A stretch of 64,000 bases of DNA from Ancylobacter pratisalsi (GTDB lineage Bacteria; Pseudomonadota; Alphaproteobacteria; Rhizobiales; Xanthobacteraceae): assembly GCF_010669125.1 (NCBI RefSeq), contig NZ_CP048630.1:4336001-4400000 (forward strand), read 5' to 3'. Shown here piece after piece: positions 36,790 to 46,509 of the stretch. Under the pieces are notes generated by a model. The model saw only the letters and a list, made by a program, of their open reading frames with translations. It was not told the DNA's origin and made no database searches. Made by a program: the position numbers and the translations under genes. Position 1 is the stretch's first letter, and the number at the start of each line of letters is the position of its first letter.

Positions 36790-38042
36790 AATGGCGGTCA
36801 CGGAAAAGCGGCGAGAGGGTCGCGTATTGGGTCGCCAGGCCCGATGCCGTGAAGCAGGGTTTCCGGCCCGCCACGCAACGCCTGCCCTACGATCCTGACG
36901 ACCCGGGGCACCTGGACAAGATCTCTTTCGAATGCGGGCGCCTGCAGGCTCAGATGATGGCCTTCCAGCATGGCGGCTGGGAAAGGATGAAGCGGCCCGA
37001 GGACGGCACGGTGAGGTCGATCATCAACCTCTACCTGCATGATGAAGAGAGCCCGTTCCACCGCCTCAAGCACACGACCCGCCGCCCCTATGAATGCTAC
37101 GCGGTAGTGGTCATCGACACCGTCGGATCGCGGGAACTCGGATCGATAGACGGACGGGACGTGCGGCGCTGGTTCAATGGTTGGGCCGGAGCCGAGGAGA
37201 CGCCCAAGCTGGCAAGGGCGCAGACCTGCCTCGCCGTGCTGAAATCCGCGCTGTCCTTCGGCGTCATGTGCAGGCGCAAGCACTGCGCCGAGCTGCGCGA
37301 GATCATCAGCGTCATGCGGTTCCCTCACCCGGCCCCCCGGAAGATGGCCCCGAGCCGGGCGCAGATCGTTGGAATCCGCAAGGCCGCGCACGAGAACGGC
37401 CACCCAGGCATTGCCCTTGCCGCCGCGCTTCAGTTCGAGACGATGCAACGGCTATGGGATGTGGTCGGGCAGTGGGTGCCGCTCGCGGATCCGACGCCCT
37501 CCGCCCGCATCGCCGGCCGGCACAAATGGGTCGGTCCTCAATGGTCGGACATCGACCAGAACATGATCCTGAGATGGAAGCCGACCAAGACCAGCAACAC
37601 CACCGGCGTCGAGATCGAGGTCGATCTGTCCGTCTGCAGGATGGTGGCGGAGGAAATGGCGCTGGTGCCGCAGGAGCAGCGGGTCGGCCCGCTTATCGTC
37701 GACCCGAAGGGAAGGCCATACGACGCCAAGCGATATCAGCGGGCCTTCCGCGAGATCGCCCGTGCCGCCGGCATCCCGGATGCACTGTGGAGCCGCGACA
37801 TCCGTGCCGGCGGGATCACGGACGCAAGGATGAACGGTGCGCTCATTGACGATATCGCGAAGGCCGCCGGCCATACCGACCAACGGACTACGTCCAATAT
37901 ATACAACCGCGATGCCCTAGGAGCTCATAGGCGAATTGCTGAGTTGCGGCGATCAACCATGCAGTGCGAATCCCACACAGATGACCGGGTGGCTCGGGGT
38001 AACGAACTCAATGAAGATCCTGCCGGACCGCCGCATCATTGA
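36756..38042 (+). CDS. Tyrosine-type site-specific recombinase
   Basis: The protein has 428 residues starting at an ATG with GAGGAGA upstream. A SAM-like N-terminal core-binding domain (about 60-175) is followed by the catalytic domain. Conserved Arg I is in ETMQRLWDVV, the second Arg is in SRDIRAGGIT, then AGHTDQRTT and Tyr in NIYNRDAL. The box usually written HxxR reads RDIR here, as in some rhizobial phage-type integrases. The recombinase is internal to the larger tRNA-Ser island, so it may mark an older or independent insertion. Confidence 0.85.
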   Translation: MSEKRPKPPGLKWRSRKSGERVAYWVARPDAVKQGFRPATQRLPYDPDDPGHLDKISFECGRLQAQMMAFQHGGWERMKRPEDGTVRSIINLYLHDEESPFHRLKHTTRRPYECYAVVVIDTVGSRELGSIDGRDVRRWFNGWAGAEETPKLARAQTCLAVLKSALSFGVMCRRKHCAELREIISVMRFPHPAPRKMAPSRAQIVGIRKAAHENGHPGIALAAALQFETMQRLWDVVGQWVPLADPTPSARIAGRHKWVGPQWSDIDQNMILRWKPTKTSNTTGVEIEVDLSVCRMVAEEMALVPQEQRVGPLIVDPKGRPYDAKRYQRAFREIARAAGIPDALWSRDIRAGGITDARMNGALIDDIAKAAGHTDQRTTSNIYNRDALGAHRRIAELRRSTMQCESHTDDRVARGNELNEDPAGPPHH

Positions 38043-38089
38043 GACTTCATGGAATTATACACCACCGTCTCAGCGCGAACTTCGCGGCT

Positions 38090-38533
38090 TCAGTCACCCG
38101 TCGCTTGTCGCGCGCGCCTGTTCGCGGCGGCTTTCAGTCCGCCGAGGCGGCCGTATTTCTGCAGGATCGCACGATCCCGCGCGCCGACCGTCGGGTTACT
38201 GGGTGGCTTGAGCTTCTGCGCGCGACTACCGTCGTTGGGCTTGATGATGATGGTGTAGCCATCGGGAAAGATCGCCGCCATGAGGAGATCCAGCGTCTCC
38301 CAGCGCGATTGCCGGCCGCTTGGCGTATCCGGATGCAGCAGTTTCGCCGTGTACCCATCCTGCAGACCGGATAGATCGTCGCACTGCCACATGGGCAGCC
38401 CCAGGCGACGAATGCGCGCGTGGATCTGCGCCACAAGCGCGCGATAGGTGTCCGAAACACTCGCGCGCCTTGGATCGGCGATCGTGCCGCCGCTGGCCTC
38501 GTCCTGCATCTCGGGCGGGGTGCGATCAAGCAC
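38090..38533 (-). CDS. Hypothetical protein, last gene of the phage-like operon
   Basis: The start is GTG at 38533, overlapping the stop of the upstream zinc-ribbon gene by 8 bp, with AGAGGA upstream; the longer frame to 38707 lies inside that gene. The protein has 147 residues. A central helical DNA-binding-like segment (MWQCDDLSGLQDGYTAKLL, then RWETLDLLMAAIFPDGYTI) resembles a HTH fold, and a basic C-terminus follows (KYGRLGGLKAAANRRAR). No known family. It may be a regulator or a DNA-binding accessory protein. Confidence 0.5.
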   Translation of the reverse strand: MLDRTPPEMQDEASGGTIADPRRASVSDTYRALVAQIHARIRRLGLPMWQCDDLSGLQDGYTAKLLHPDTPSGRQSRWETLDLLMAAIFPDGYTIIIKPNDGSRAQKLKPPSNPTVGARDRAILQKYGRLGGLKAAANRRARQATGD

Positions 38534-38891
38534 TGGGCAGAATGTCCTCTGAACGGAACGGGGACACCTTTGTGGGATCACCACATCGATCACAACGCAC
38601 CACCTCGCTGAGCCGGTCGAGGGGGAGCTGCATCGCCTCCGGCGCAACGGTTCCGAGGTCGCGGTGCTGCGCGATCCTGCAGGCCGGGCACCACACCGAA
38701 AGCGCATTGATGCCGTGAGGTACCAGCCGGGCCAGCGTCATCGGGCCGGTGGCGGCCACCGGTGTCGACGTTTGGGGTTTGCGCTGCACACGGCTGCGGA
38801 GCAGCTCCATCTCGCTCCACGGACGATATGGGCTATCCTCGACATAGGTCCGGCCCGGACGGCGGAGGCGATCCCAATTCATGCGCGTCAT
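38526..38891 (-). CDS. Zinc-ribbon hypothetical protein
   Basis: The 121-residue protein starts at an ATG overlapping the stop of the large gene upstream (ATGA, 38888-38891). Two CxxC knuckles (WCPACR and VRCDRCG) about 38 residues apart form a likely zinc ribbon (residues about 68-110). The basic N-terminal part (RLRRPGRTYVEDSPYRPW) could contact DNA or a protein partner. No named family. The tight overlaps on both sides show it is translated with the phage-like operon. Confidence 0.55.
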   Translation of the reverse strand: MTRMNWDRLRRPGRTYVEDSPYRPWSEMELLRSRVQRKPQTSTPVAATGPMTLARLVPHGINALSVWCPACRIAQHRDLGTVAPEAMQLPLDRLSEVVRCDRCGDPTKVSPFRSEDILPSA

Positions 38892-41290
38892 CGCGCGCCT
38901 CGCGGGATGACATCCCCCGGCGCCCACCAGAATGACTGCTCGTAATCGCGCCGCGCGGCCCGCTCCTGCCGGCGGAAGCTGACTCGGTAGTCCGGATCGA
39001 CAAGGGTTTGCAACTGATCGAACAGCACCCGGTCCACGGCAAGCCGCGTGTACCAGGTGCCCGGATCGTAGCGCCGCAGCGTGCGCACGACCTCGGCGCC
39101 GAAGGTCGTATCGGCGCCCTCCATCAGGCGCCGCAGCTGCACCGAAGACAGCCGGGCCACATCCTCGGCGACGCCGATCACCGGGCCTGCCAAATCCGAG
39201 ACGAAGCTGCGGCCGGTGCGAGAACTGCTGGCGTTGATGAGATCGCCATACACACCCAGAGAGCCCGACTGGAGGCCCGAGCGCGCCCAGAAGGCTGCGG
39301 AGCCCATGCTCTCCGGCTCCCTGCCGGCCAGCAGGCTCTTGGCCTGGATGGCCGCAGCGCCGGCGAAGAGGTTGAACAGGACGAATGCGGCGCCGTTCCA
39401 AAAGCGCGTTTCGATCGGCCCCTGCGTTGCGATGCGCATGAGGTGGGTCGCGATCATCGTCACCGAGAAGCTTTTGAACATGGTCGCGCTGCGGACCATT
39501 TCGCCCCAGAATGTCCCCGCCGTCGTGCCGCCGGTCATCACCGCCCTGATGCGGGCGTCCGGCTCCAGCACGGCAAAGGCCCGTTCTTCGATGATCGCGC
39601 CGAGAAGCTTCTCCGCGAGCGCCCGGTCGGCGATGGCCTCGATGTCGAGGAAGGTGGCGCCCTCGACCACTAGCCCCTTGCCTGCGCGCATCGCGTCCCA
39701 TTCAGCGGCGCTGATCTGGTGCCGATCGAGGAAGTTGGCGAGCGGTCGGTTGACCTCTGCGAGCTCGTCCAGCGAATGGCCGGCGTGGTCGGCAAGATGG
39801 CCGAGGAACTCCATGCTGAAAGTGCGCTTCATCAGGTCGGTCCAATAGGCGAGGCCTTGCGCCCGGATCACGACATTCGCCATGGCGCGCAGCACCTGCG
39901 GCCCGGCAACCTCATCGGTGAAGCGGGTGAAGCCGTGGGCGAAGTCAATCGCCGCGTGCGCCGTCAGATTGAGCCGCGCCGCGAGCACCTCGCTATCCGC
40001 GCCACCGGCAATCTCGCGCAGCGCGCCGCTGAGGATCCGGCCCGGCGCCATGCCGACGTGAGAGGCGGCGAGCGCCGCAGTGACGCTGTCGCCCGGCACG
40101 GCGGAAATGACCGCCCCGCCGAGCTTCGCCGCCACGTTGATGCTGCGCAGCCCGCCAAAAAGTCCCTGCATCAGCGGCCCGTCGACCGCGTTCGCGCGTC
40201 CGGTGAGCACGTCATAGGTCCGCTCGGCGACGGCACGGCTTTCGAGCATCCGAACCGGATTCATCCGCTGAAGTCGCGAGAGGCCTGCCTCCTCTTCGCG
40301 AAGCAGAGGCAGGGCGGCGCGCATGATCGCCCCATGGTTCGGCCCGACGACCTCAGCAAGGGCGATCTCGGTCGACATCCGCTGAAGGTGGCTGGTCAGC
40401 ATTCCGAGGATGTTCTCGCCGCTGCCGAACTGATCGCTAAGCCGCAGCCACGCCTCGGCACCGGCCTCGCCATCGGTGAACTGAAAAGTGCGCTGCTCCG
40501 GCGCGAAAGCTTTCGAGCTGCTGTCGCCGATGGTGATGTCCCGATAGGCTCGCTCCAGTACGAAGTCGGTGCGGCCCGCCGCTGCCGGTCTGCCGGTGTC
40601 GCGATCCCAAAGGGTGAGGCCGCCGCGCTCAACCTCGGCCTTGAACGCCCGGGCGAACTCCTCCTGGCTGAACCGGCGGACACGCAGGCTGTCCCATAGT
40701 TGAGGAAGCCTCCAGTTCTCATTCACGGGCATGTTCCGCCCCGCGGCGGTCACACGGTCGACGGCCTCCTTCGTCGCCACCGTCCAGCCGCGGGCGGCCG
40801 CCTTGGCGACCTGATCGGCGGTGTCGACGCCGAACACCTCGCGCACCATGTTCCGGACGCTGGCGATCTGCTGCCCGGACTGTCCGAGGATGCCGGGAGC
40901 CAGCTTGCGCAGCGCGTCGTCGAAGCGTCGGAACAATTGGGCGCTGACCACTTCGGCCTTGGTGGCGACATTCTCGCCGCCGGTCTCCCAAAGGTCGCGG
41001 GTCAGCATAGCCATCAGGCCAGCGGCCCGGCCCTTCGGGTGCTCCAGCACGCGCCGCTCGGCATTCGCCCAGGCTATGGCCTGCTTAGCGGTGTCGTTCC
41101 GCAGCTTCCGGGCGCCGGCCTCAACGGCCTTGGCGGTGGCAAGAGCAGCCGCGGCATCGGCCTGCGCCGGGCCCATCGTTCGGCCGAACTCTCCGCGCGA
41201 GCGCTCATAGAGCCCCATCGCCTCCTCGCCGATATCCTTGGAGACGATGCCGGTCGCGACCAGCTTGGCGACGCAATCCGCAATGCTCAT
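38888..41290 (-). CDS. Very large phage-like protein (internal-virion/ejection-type candidate)
   Basis: The protein has 800 residues. The start is the ATG overlapping the stop of the 807-residue gene by 3 bp. The N-terminal ~250 residues are helical and charged. The middle and C-terminal parts alternate amphipathic and hydrophobic helices (AAKLGGAVISAVPGDSVTAA, GAAFVLFNLFAGAAAIQA), as in podovirus proteins that form a channel through the envelope. No enzyme motif is visible. The order of several huge overlapping genes plus a lysozyme-like partner supports an ejection-protein role, but I cannot confirm the family. Confidence 0.5.
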   Translation of the reverse strand: MSIADCVAKLVATGIVSKDIGEEAMGLYERSRGEFGRTMGPAQADAAAALATAKAVEAGARKLRNDTAKQAIAWANAERRVLEHPKGRAAGLMAMLTRDLWETGGENVATKAEVVSAQLFRRFDDALRKLAPGILGQSGQQIASVRNMVREVFGVDTADQVAKAAARGWTVATKEAVDRVTAAGRNMPVNENWRLPQLWDSLRVRRFSQEEFARAFKAEVERGGLTLWDRDTGRPAAAGRTDFVLERAYRDITIGDSSSKAFAPEQRTFQFTDGEAGAEAWLRLSDQFGSGENILGMLTSHLQRMSTEIALAEVVGPNHGAIMRAALPLLREEEAGLSRLQRMNPVRMLESRAVAERTYDVLTGRANAVDGPLMQGLFGGLRSINVAAKLGGAVISAVPGDSVTAALAASHVGMAPGRILSGALREIAGGADSEVLAARLNLTAHAAIDFAHGFTRFTDEVAGPQVLRAMANVVIRAQGLAYWTDLMKRTFSMEFLGHLADHAGHSLDELAEVNRPLANFLDRHQISAAEWDAMRAGKGLVVEGATFLDIEAIADRALAEKLLGAIIEERAFAVLEPDARIRAVMTGGTTAGTFWGEMVRSATMFKSFSVTMIATHLMRIATQGPIETRFWNGAAFVLFNLFAGAAAIQAKSLLAGREPESMGSAAFWARSGLQSGSLGVYGDLINASSSRTGRSFVSDLAGPVIGVAEDVARLSSVQLRRLMEGADTTFGAEVVRTLRRYDPGTWYTRLAVDRVLFDQLQTLVDPDYRVSFRRQERAARRDYEQSFWWAPGDVIPRGAR

Positions 41291-43713
41291 CAGGGCATCT
41301 CCGGCTTGGGCATGGCGCACGCCGAGATCTCGCGCGCGGCGGCGAGGCGGGCCTCGGCTTCGTCGAGGAGATCGTCGACCGAACGCATGACCGGCTCGAG
41401 CTCGCCCCGCTCATTCAGCCGCTCGCCGACAGGCACCTGCCGGTCACCCATCATTCGAAGCTTGTCGAAGTCATTCGCCACCACGTCATCGGTTGTGGAC
41501 GCGGCGCGAGCGGCGGCGATCTTCGCAGGCGTCAACTCATCAGAAAGAGCCGCAATCTGTTCGTGGCGCGGCTCGCCGGCTACAGTGCTGCCGGCCTGCG
41601 AGGCGGGGGAGCTGTGTGAGCCCGCTTGGAGACCGCCGGGGCTCTCAGTCCTACCTCCGGCGCGCAGGCTGCCTTCCAGCCGCGCGGCTTCCGTTCCCGG
41701 CAGCGTTGCGGCCATCGTGCGCGGGCGCAGCAGCAATTCATCGAGGATCGCGCCGGCTTCGTCATCGGTCGAGGCGCGCACGATGGCCGCGGCGATGGCG
41801 GCGGCATCGTCCTTCGGCATCTCGTACCCGACCTCGCGGGCAAGGCTCTGCACACGCTTCCGGGTTTCCTCGACATGATACGCAACGCGGGCACGCTGCT
41901 CGCCAACCGGGTTCGCTCGGCCGGGCGACGGTTCGGCGATAGGCTGCGCGCGCTGCGCCTCCAGCCGGCGATCCACCAGCAATTCCGTCAGCTCGCGCAG
42001 GCGAGCGTCCACCTCGTCCGGCGCCGCGGTCATAATCCGATCCGCGATCGCCTGGGCATCATCGCGAGCGAGACGGATGCCATAGCCTTCCTGCGCCAAG
42101 CGGGACACGGCGCGGCGCAGCTCGGTCCCGGCGCTGGCTTCCCGGCTCGCGGCGCGGGTCTCTGCGGCGGTGCGACGGGCCGGCAGTTCTGCGTCGGCGC
42201 GGTCCAGTTTCGCGCGCTCTCGGGACAGGCGGCGGCCGGCGGTGTCGAGCGCGTTCTCGCGCGAGCGCAGCGCCCGTTCCAGTGCTTTGATCTCCTGCCG
42301 CAGTGAGCCGGCAAGACGGGCATCGACGGGCGCGGTGGCGGCGATCGTGTCGAGGATGGTAAGGCGCTCGCTCTCCAGCGCCACGCGCCGCTCGGCGGGC
42401 AAGCTGGCGGCGGTAAGGTCGCCCTCAATGGCATCGAGACGAGCCTGCGTCTCCGGATCGGTCGGCGGCCGCGCCTCAGCGAGGCGGGCGCGGGACCGCT
42501 CCAGATCAGCGCGCAGGCCGTCCACCTCTTCGCGCAGCGCCTGCACTTCGGTGTCGCGGCCAGTGAGAGCCGCGCGGCGCGCCGTCAGGCTGGTGGCGTC
42601 GGTGTCGAGGGACTGACGGGTCGCGCCGAGTTCGTCCCGCGCCGCCTGGGCGGTCGCTCGGATATCGGCAAGCTGAACCTCGCTCAGGCGCTCGACAGTG
42701 CCCGGCAGGCGGGCGCCCTCGCGCTCGATTGCCGCAACCGATTCCTGCGCCCCACGGGCGGCCGCGCGGGCTTCCATGACGGGTGCAAGGCGCGCTTCAT
42801 AGCCGCGCAGCAGGTTCGGCGTGACCGTCTCGCTGACGTCCACCGGACGGCCCGTAACCAGCGCGTCGATGGCCGTCTGCAGCGCCGTGCGGTGCGCGAC
42901 TTCGCCCTCGATGCCGGGCAACACATTGGTGTCTCCGACCTGGCCTTCGGACGCGACCACGTTGCCGGCGTCGCGGATCGAGCGCGGCCAGGCGCCCGTC
43001 TGCACGCGCGTCCAAACTGCCCCGAGCGCCTTTGCACCTCCGCCGAGCACGCCGCCGGCAAGGGCGGCGTGCCCTATATTCTTCAGTGGCTCGCCGGACG
43101 CACCGTAGCCTGGGGCAACCCGCTCCTTGTACGCCGAAGTGATCGCCTCAATGCCAAGCTGCGTGCCGCCGGTGATCCCTGCGGTTGCGAGCGCGGTGCC
43201 GAGGATTCCTAGCGACATCGGCGCGGCAAGCGGCACCGTGATGAGGTTGACAGGATCCAGCGCGCCAGCGGCTACGCTGCCCAGTACATTGCCAGCAGTC
43301 GAGCCCCAGGTCTGCTCGCGGCCGGCCATGCGCTGCTGCGCTTCCCGCGCCGCGCGGCTGCGGGCAAGCCCCATTTCGTCGAGATCAGCGTCGGTGAGGG
43401 GCTTCAGCCCCAGGTCCGGAAACTTCGGGGCGAGTTGGGCAATCTGGGCGTTCATCTGCTCCAGCGCCGCAGCACCGCCGTTGAGGGCCGGATTCACCAG
43501 CGTCACCCCGCTGCGCTGGCGGATACGGTCCACGAACTCTTGCACCCCCTCCATCCGTGCCCGGCTCTGAGCATCCGAGTTGCCGAACTCGATCCCGGCG
43601 CGCCATGCAGCCTCGAAGCTTTCCGAGAACGTCGCCGGAAGGTCCTGAGCGAGATGCTGGCGGGCGAAGGCGATATCGGCGGCGGTGCTGCCGGCGAAGA
43701 CGTCGAGCGTCAT
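41290..43713 (-). CDS. Very large coiled-coil phage-like protein
   Basis: This 807-residue protein is in three parts. A globular N-terminal region includes a small hydrophobic Gly/Ala stretch (about 140-190, NLITVPLAAPMSLGILGTAL). A long coiled-coil follows (about 310-540, rich in Arg/Glu/Leu/Ala heptads such as QALREEVDGLRADLERSRAR). The C-terminal helical tail comes last. It overlaps both neighbours by 3-4 bp. Such architecture is seen in phage tape-measure or internal virion proteins. The actual role is inferred from operon context only. Confidence 0.5.
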   Translation of the reverse strand: MTLDVFAGSTAADIAFARQHLAQDLPATFSESFEAAWRAGIEFGNSDAQSRARMEGVQEFVDRIRQRSGVTLVNPALNGGAAALEQMNAQIAQLAPKFPDLGLKPLTDADLDEMGLARSRAAREAQQRMAGREQTWGSTAGNVLGSVAAGALDPVNLITVPLAAPMSLGILGTALATAGITGGTQLGIEAITSAYKERVAPGYGASGEPLKNIGHAALAGGVLGGGAKALGAVWTRVQTGAWPRSIRDAGNVVASEGQVGDTNVLPGIEGEVAHRTALQTAIDALVTGRPVDVSETVTPNLLRGYEARLAPVMEARAAARGAQESVAAIEREGARLPGTVERLSEVQLADIRATAQAARDELGATRQSLDTDATSLTARRAALTGRDTEVQALREEVDGLRADLERSRARLAEARPPTDPETQARLDAIEGDLTAASLPAERRVALESERLTILDTIAATAPVDARLAGSLRQEIKALERALRSRENALDTAGRRLSRERAKLDRADAELPARRTAAETRAASREASAGTELRRAVSRLAQEGYGIRLARDDAQAIADRIMTAAPDEVDARLRELTELLVDRRLEAQRAQPIAEPSPGRANPVGEQRARVAYHVEETRKRVQSLAREVGYEMPKDDAAAIAAAIVRASTDDEAGAILDELLLRPRTMAATLPGTEAARLEGSLRAGGRTESPGGLQAGSHSSPASQAGSTVAGEPRHEQIAALSDELTPAKIAAARAASTTDDVVANDFDKLRMMGDRQVPVGERLNERGELEPVMRSVDDLLDEAEARLAAAREISACAMPKPEMP

Positions 43714-44885
43714 CGGGCGCCCCCCGTCCAGAAGTCGCCAAAGCGCTGGCCCCCATAGACGCCGCGAGGCGCGACGACAGGCGCAGGCTGGCGGTCGCGC
43801 AGGTCGAGCATGAAGGGCTGACCGTCACGGACCGCGTAGGACGGCCGGGCCGGATCCCGATTGAGCCGGACGAAATAGCGCCCCTGGCCGATCGTCTCCA
43901 GCGAAGCCGAGTTTCGGAGGTACTCCGGCGTCACCGCCGAACCCGACAGCGTGGAGACGCCGGCGAGATCGGCCTCGGTGATGCCAGACAGGATGCCGTC
44001 GAAGTCGCGTTGCGACATGCCCCGCTCGGGCGCGATCAGTGGGCTACCGCTGTGTGAAAGAACGCCGCCGCTGATGTCTTCGACGGCGCGCTGCAGCCGG
44101 TTCTCGTCGAGCCGGCCTGTCGTGTCGCCCACCGTCGCGGACAGGTCGGCGTAGCGGGCGCGAACTGCCTCGCGCAGCACGGCGTAAGGTCCCGTCTCGC
44201 CGGTGCGGCTGTTCGAGCCGAAGGCCGTGGCCGGCAGCGCTTTGTCGAGACCCTCGCGGAATGCCTCGCCCTCGGTGCCCGCTTTTGGCGCATAGCGTGG
44301 CTCGGCGGCAACGTCCGGGTCGGCAGGCATCAGCCCGCCGGCAAAGCTGGTCAGCGCGGCGGCCGGCCCCTTCTGCCCCAGCGCCGCCCATGTCGACATG
44401 CGCACGCCTTCGGGCAGCGCCTGCGTCAAGTCGGCGGCAAGCCGGACCTTTGCAGTCGGATCAGGCCCATCGAGCACGGACTGCACCGCGGCGAGGTCAC
44501 CCGGCCCAAGGACGGACAGTGGCCGCGTGCCGTACAACTGAGCCCCGAACTGCACCATCGCGGCGCGTTGGCGCAGGGCGTCCTGGAACTTCGCGCGGTC
44601 CGTTATATCCAGTGGCGCGGGCGCCTTGAACCGTTCGGGAAACCGCTGGGCCACAAGCGCGACGGGATCACGCTCGAGCCCGGAGATCGTCGAGTCGCGG
44701 ACCTCCGTCGCGTCCTTGATCCATGCCGACTGGCCAGGCGAGAGCAAGCCCGCGCTACCGGCCTGCTGCAGGGTCGAGACCGCTGCATCCTGCTCGGTCA
44801 GGCTGGACTGGCCGAGCTCGCGGCTTAGGTCGTGTCGAGCCAGCCGATCACCGAGGTCTTCGAGCACGTTCTCATCACCGGCCAA
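43710..44885 (-). CDS. Phage-like hypothetical protein, start probably disrupted
   Basis: The protein has 391 residues from a TTG at 44885. Coding character continues upstream in the same frame for about 25 codons (SDLDAGIRPDPSALSDLIGA) with no normal start. An ATG at 44966 overlaps the upstream gene's stop (TAATG), but after MDKNS it hits TAG one base out of frame with the body. One surplus base near 44955 would explain this. The body has no recognised family; the C-terminal part is Gly/Pro-rich. Either a recent frameshift or an unusual start applies. Confidence 0.5.
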   Translation of the reverse strand: MAGDENVLEDLGDRLARHDLSRELGQSSLTEQDAAVSTLQQAGSAGLLSPGQSAWIKDATEVRDSTISGLERDPVALVAQRFPERFKAPAPLDITDRAKFQDALRQRAAMVQFGAQLYGTRPLSVLGPGDLAAVQSVLDGPDPTAKVRLAADLTQALPEGVRMSTWAALGQKGPAAALTSFAGGLMPADPDVAAEPRYAPKAGTEGEAFREGLDKALPATAFGSNSRTGETGPYAVLREAVRARYADLSATVGDTTGRLDENRLQRAVEDISGGVLSHSGSPLIAPERGMSQRDFDGILSGITEADLAGVSTLSGSAVTPEYLRNSASLETIGQGRYFVRLNRDPARPSYAVRDGQPFMLDLRDRQPAPVVAPRGVYGGQRFGDFWTGGAR

Positions 44886-44966
44886 CCGCGCCGCGCCGAT
44901 AAGATCGGACAGCGCCGAGGGGTCCGGACGAATGCCGGCGTCGAGGTCGCTACGAATTCTTGTCCA

Positions 44967-46508
44967 TTAACGATCGACGGATTTGCCCAGCTCGTCCTGC
45001 ATCCCGCGCGCGAGCGGCAGATCGGGCGCGCCGGCAACGGCTTGCGCCTGCTTAAGGCGGTTTTCCCAGCCGTGCGCGCCGCGCGGATTGGCGGCGGACC
45101 ATCCCTGTGGCCGCTCGTAGCCGGCGAAGGCAGCGGTCGCCTCTTCGACCGTCTTCGAGCTCCTCAGTGCCGCGAGCGCGCCGGCTTCGTTCGTCTTCAA
45201 CTCCTCGACCACGAAACCGAGCTGCGTCCGCAGGTCACTGGCGTTGCCGCCAGTCCGGTTCGCATAGGCCACGAGCGCCCGCGCGCGATCGCCGTTCCAT
45301 TGGGCGATCCCGATGCTATCGGAGCCATCCCGCCCGTCATTCCGATTGCGGGCCCGCGTGTTCAGCCGGGATTCGTGAACGAGATTGCCGATGATGCCGG
45401 CGACCTGCTCGGGGGTGAGGCCAAGATCGGATTCGCGCAGGAAAACTGTCGCGGTCTGTACTGCGGCACTTCCCAGCGTTTCCTGAAGAGCGGCCGCCTG
45501 CTCACCGATTGGCAACCGGCCGAAATCGCGTAGCCGGTCCGCACGCAGCGCCGCCGCGTTCAGCCGCGCTGCGCCGGCCTGGTCGCCTGCTGCCCGGAGC
45601 TGGTCCGTCAGGCTGTCGATGGTGTCGGGTGCTACCCTGACGCCGCCGACCATCGCGTTCTGCGCCTCGCGCGCGGCTTGCCGGGCAAGGGCAAGGTCCT
45701 GCCGGCGGGCGGCCTCCTCGGCCGAGAGTTCCGATTTGATCTTGCTGGCATAGGCTCGCCGCTCTGCTGCCGAGAGGGGGATGTCGGGATTATTGATGAT
45801 GTCGCGATCGACCACCTCGAGCGCCGCCCCGAGCGCGTCGCCCCCCTCTGCACGGTGAGCCGCATAGGCCTTCTGCGCAACGAAAAGCGTCGCCTCGGCC
45901 TGCGCATCACCCAGCGCGGCATTGTATCGGTAATCGGCCTTCTCGCGGGTCATAAGCCCGCCTGACACTGCGCTGTCGAGCACGGCACGCAGCTTCGCAA
46001 ACCCCTGCTTGCCCGCCTCGCTCCCGAGTTCACCGCGCATGCCCAGCGCCGACAGGTCCGCGGTCGAACTGGCAATGGTGACGTCGATTGTCTCGGCCGT
46101 CGAGGCCCGATCGAGGCTGAAGCGGTGGTTGAGCGCGCGGCCGAACTCCGCGTCGCCGAACGAGCCCAGCGCCCTCTTTGCCGTATACACCAGATCGCGC
46201 GGTGCGCTGCCGAGCACGCCGTCGGAATATCCCTTCCACGCGGCCTGAAAGCCAACGGGGTCGTCCCGGAATTTTGCGCCGAGTTCCGTCGCTTTGGCGC
46301 GGATGGCGTTCTCCTGATCCGCCAGCGCGCCGGCCTTGCGAAGCTGCGCCTCGCGCTCGTGCATGTCCGCCCCAATGGCGGCCAGCCGCTCACCGGCCCG
46401 CGCCATCTGCAGCCACGACCCGGCCGCCGAGAAGCGGTCGCCATCGATCACGCCCGGCGACTGCGCCAGAACGCCGGTCTGGGGGATCGGAAGCCCGGTG
46501 CCCGCCAT
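44967..46508 (-). CDS. Phage-like protein with C-terminal tail-lysozyme-type domain
   Basis: The protein has 513 residues. Residues about 15-340 are a helical region rich in Ala/Glu/Arg. The region from about 355 to 485 resembles phage tail lysozyme domains: LTPEQVAGIIGNLVHES with a likely catalytic Glu379, then IGIAQWNGDRARALVAYANR. Such domains cut peptidoglycan during DNA entry. ATG 46508 is preferred to the upstream frame at 46574 because it follows the previous stop by one base and has GAGGGG upstream. It strengthens the case that the operon encodes envelope-penetration proteins. Confidence 0.6.
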   Translation of the reverse strand: MAGTGLPIPQTGVLAQSPGVIDGDRFSAAGSWLQMARAGERLAAIGADMHEREAQLRKAGALADQENAIRAKATELGAKFRDDPVGFQAAWKGYSDGVLGSAPRDLVYTAKRALGSFGDAEFGRALNHRFSLDRASTAETIDVTIASSTADLSALGMRGELGSEAGKQGFAKLRAVLDSAVSGGLMTREKADYRYNAALGDAQAEATLFVAQKAYAAHRAEGGDALGAALEVVDRDIINNPDIPLSAAERRAYASKIKSELSAEEAARRQDLALARQAAREAQNAMVGGVRVAPDTIDSLTDQLRAAGDQAGAARLNAAALRADRLRDFGRLPIGEQAAALQETLGSAAVQTATVFLRESDLGLTPEQVAGIIGNLVHESRLNTRARNRNDGRDGSDSIGIAQWNGDRARALVAYANRTGGNASDLRTQLGFVVEELKTNEAGALAALRSSKTVEEATAAFAGYERPQGWSAANPRGAHGWENRLKQAQAVAGAPDLPLARGMQDELGKSVDR

Positions 46509-46509
46509 C

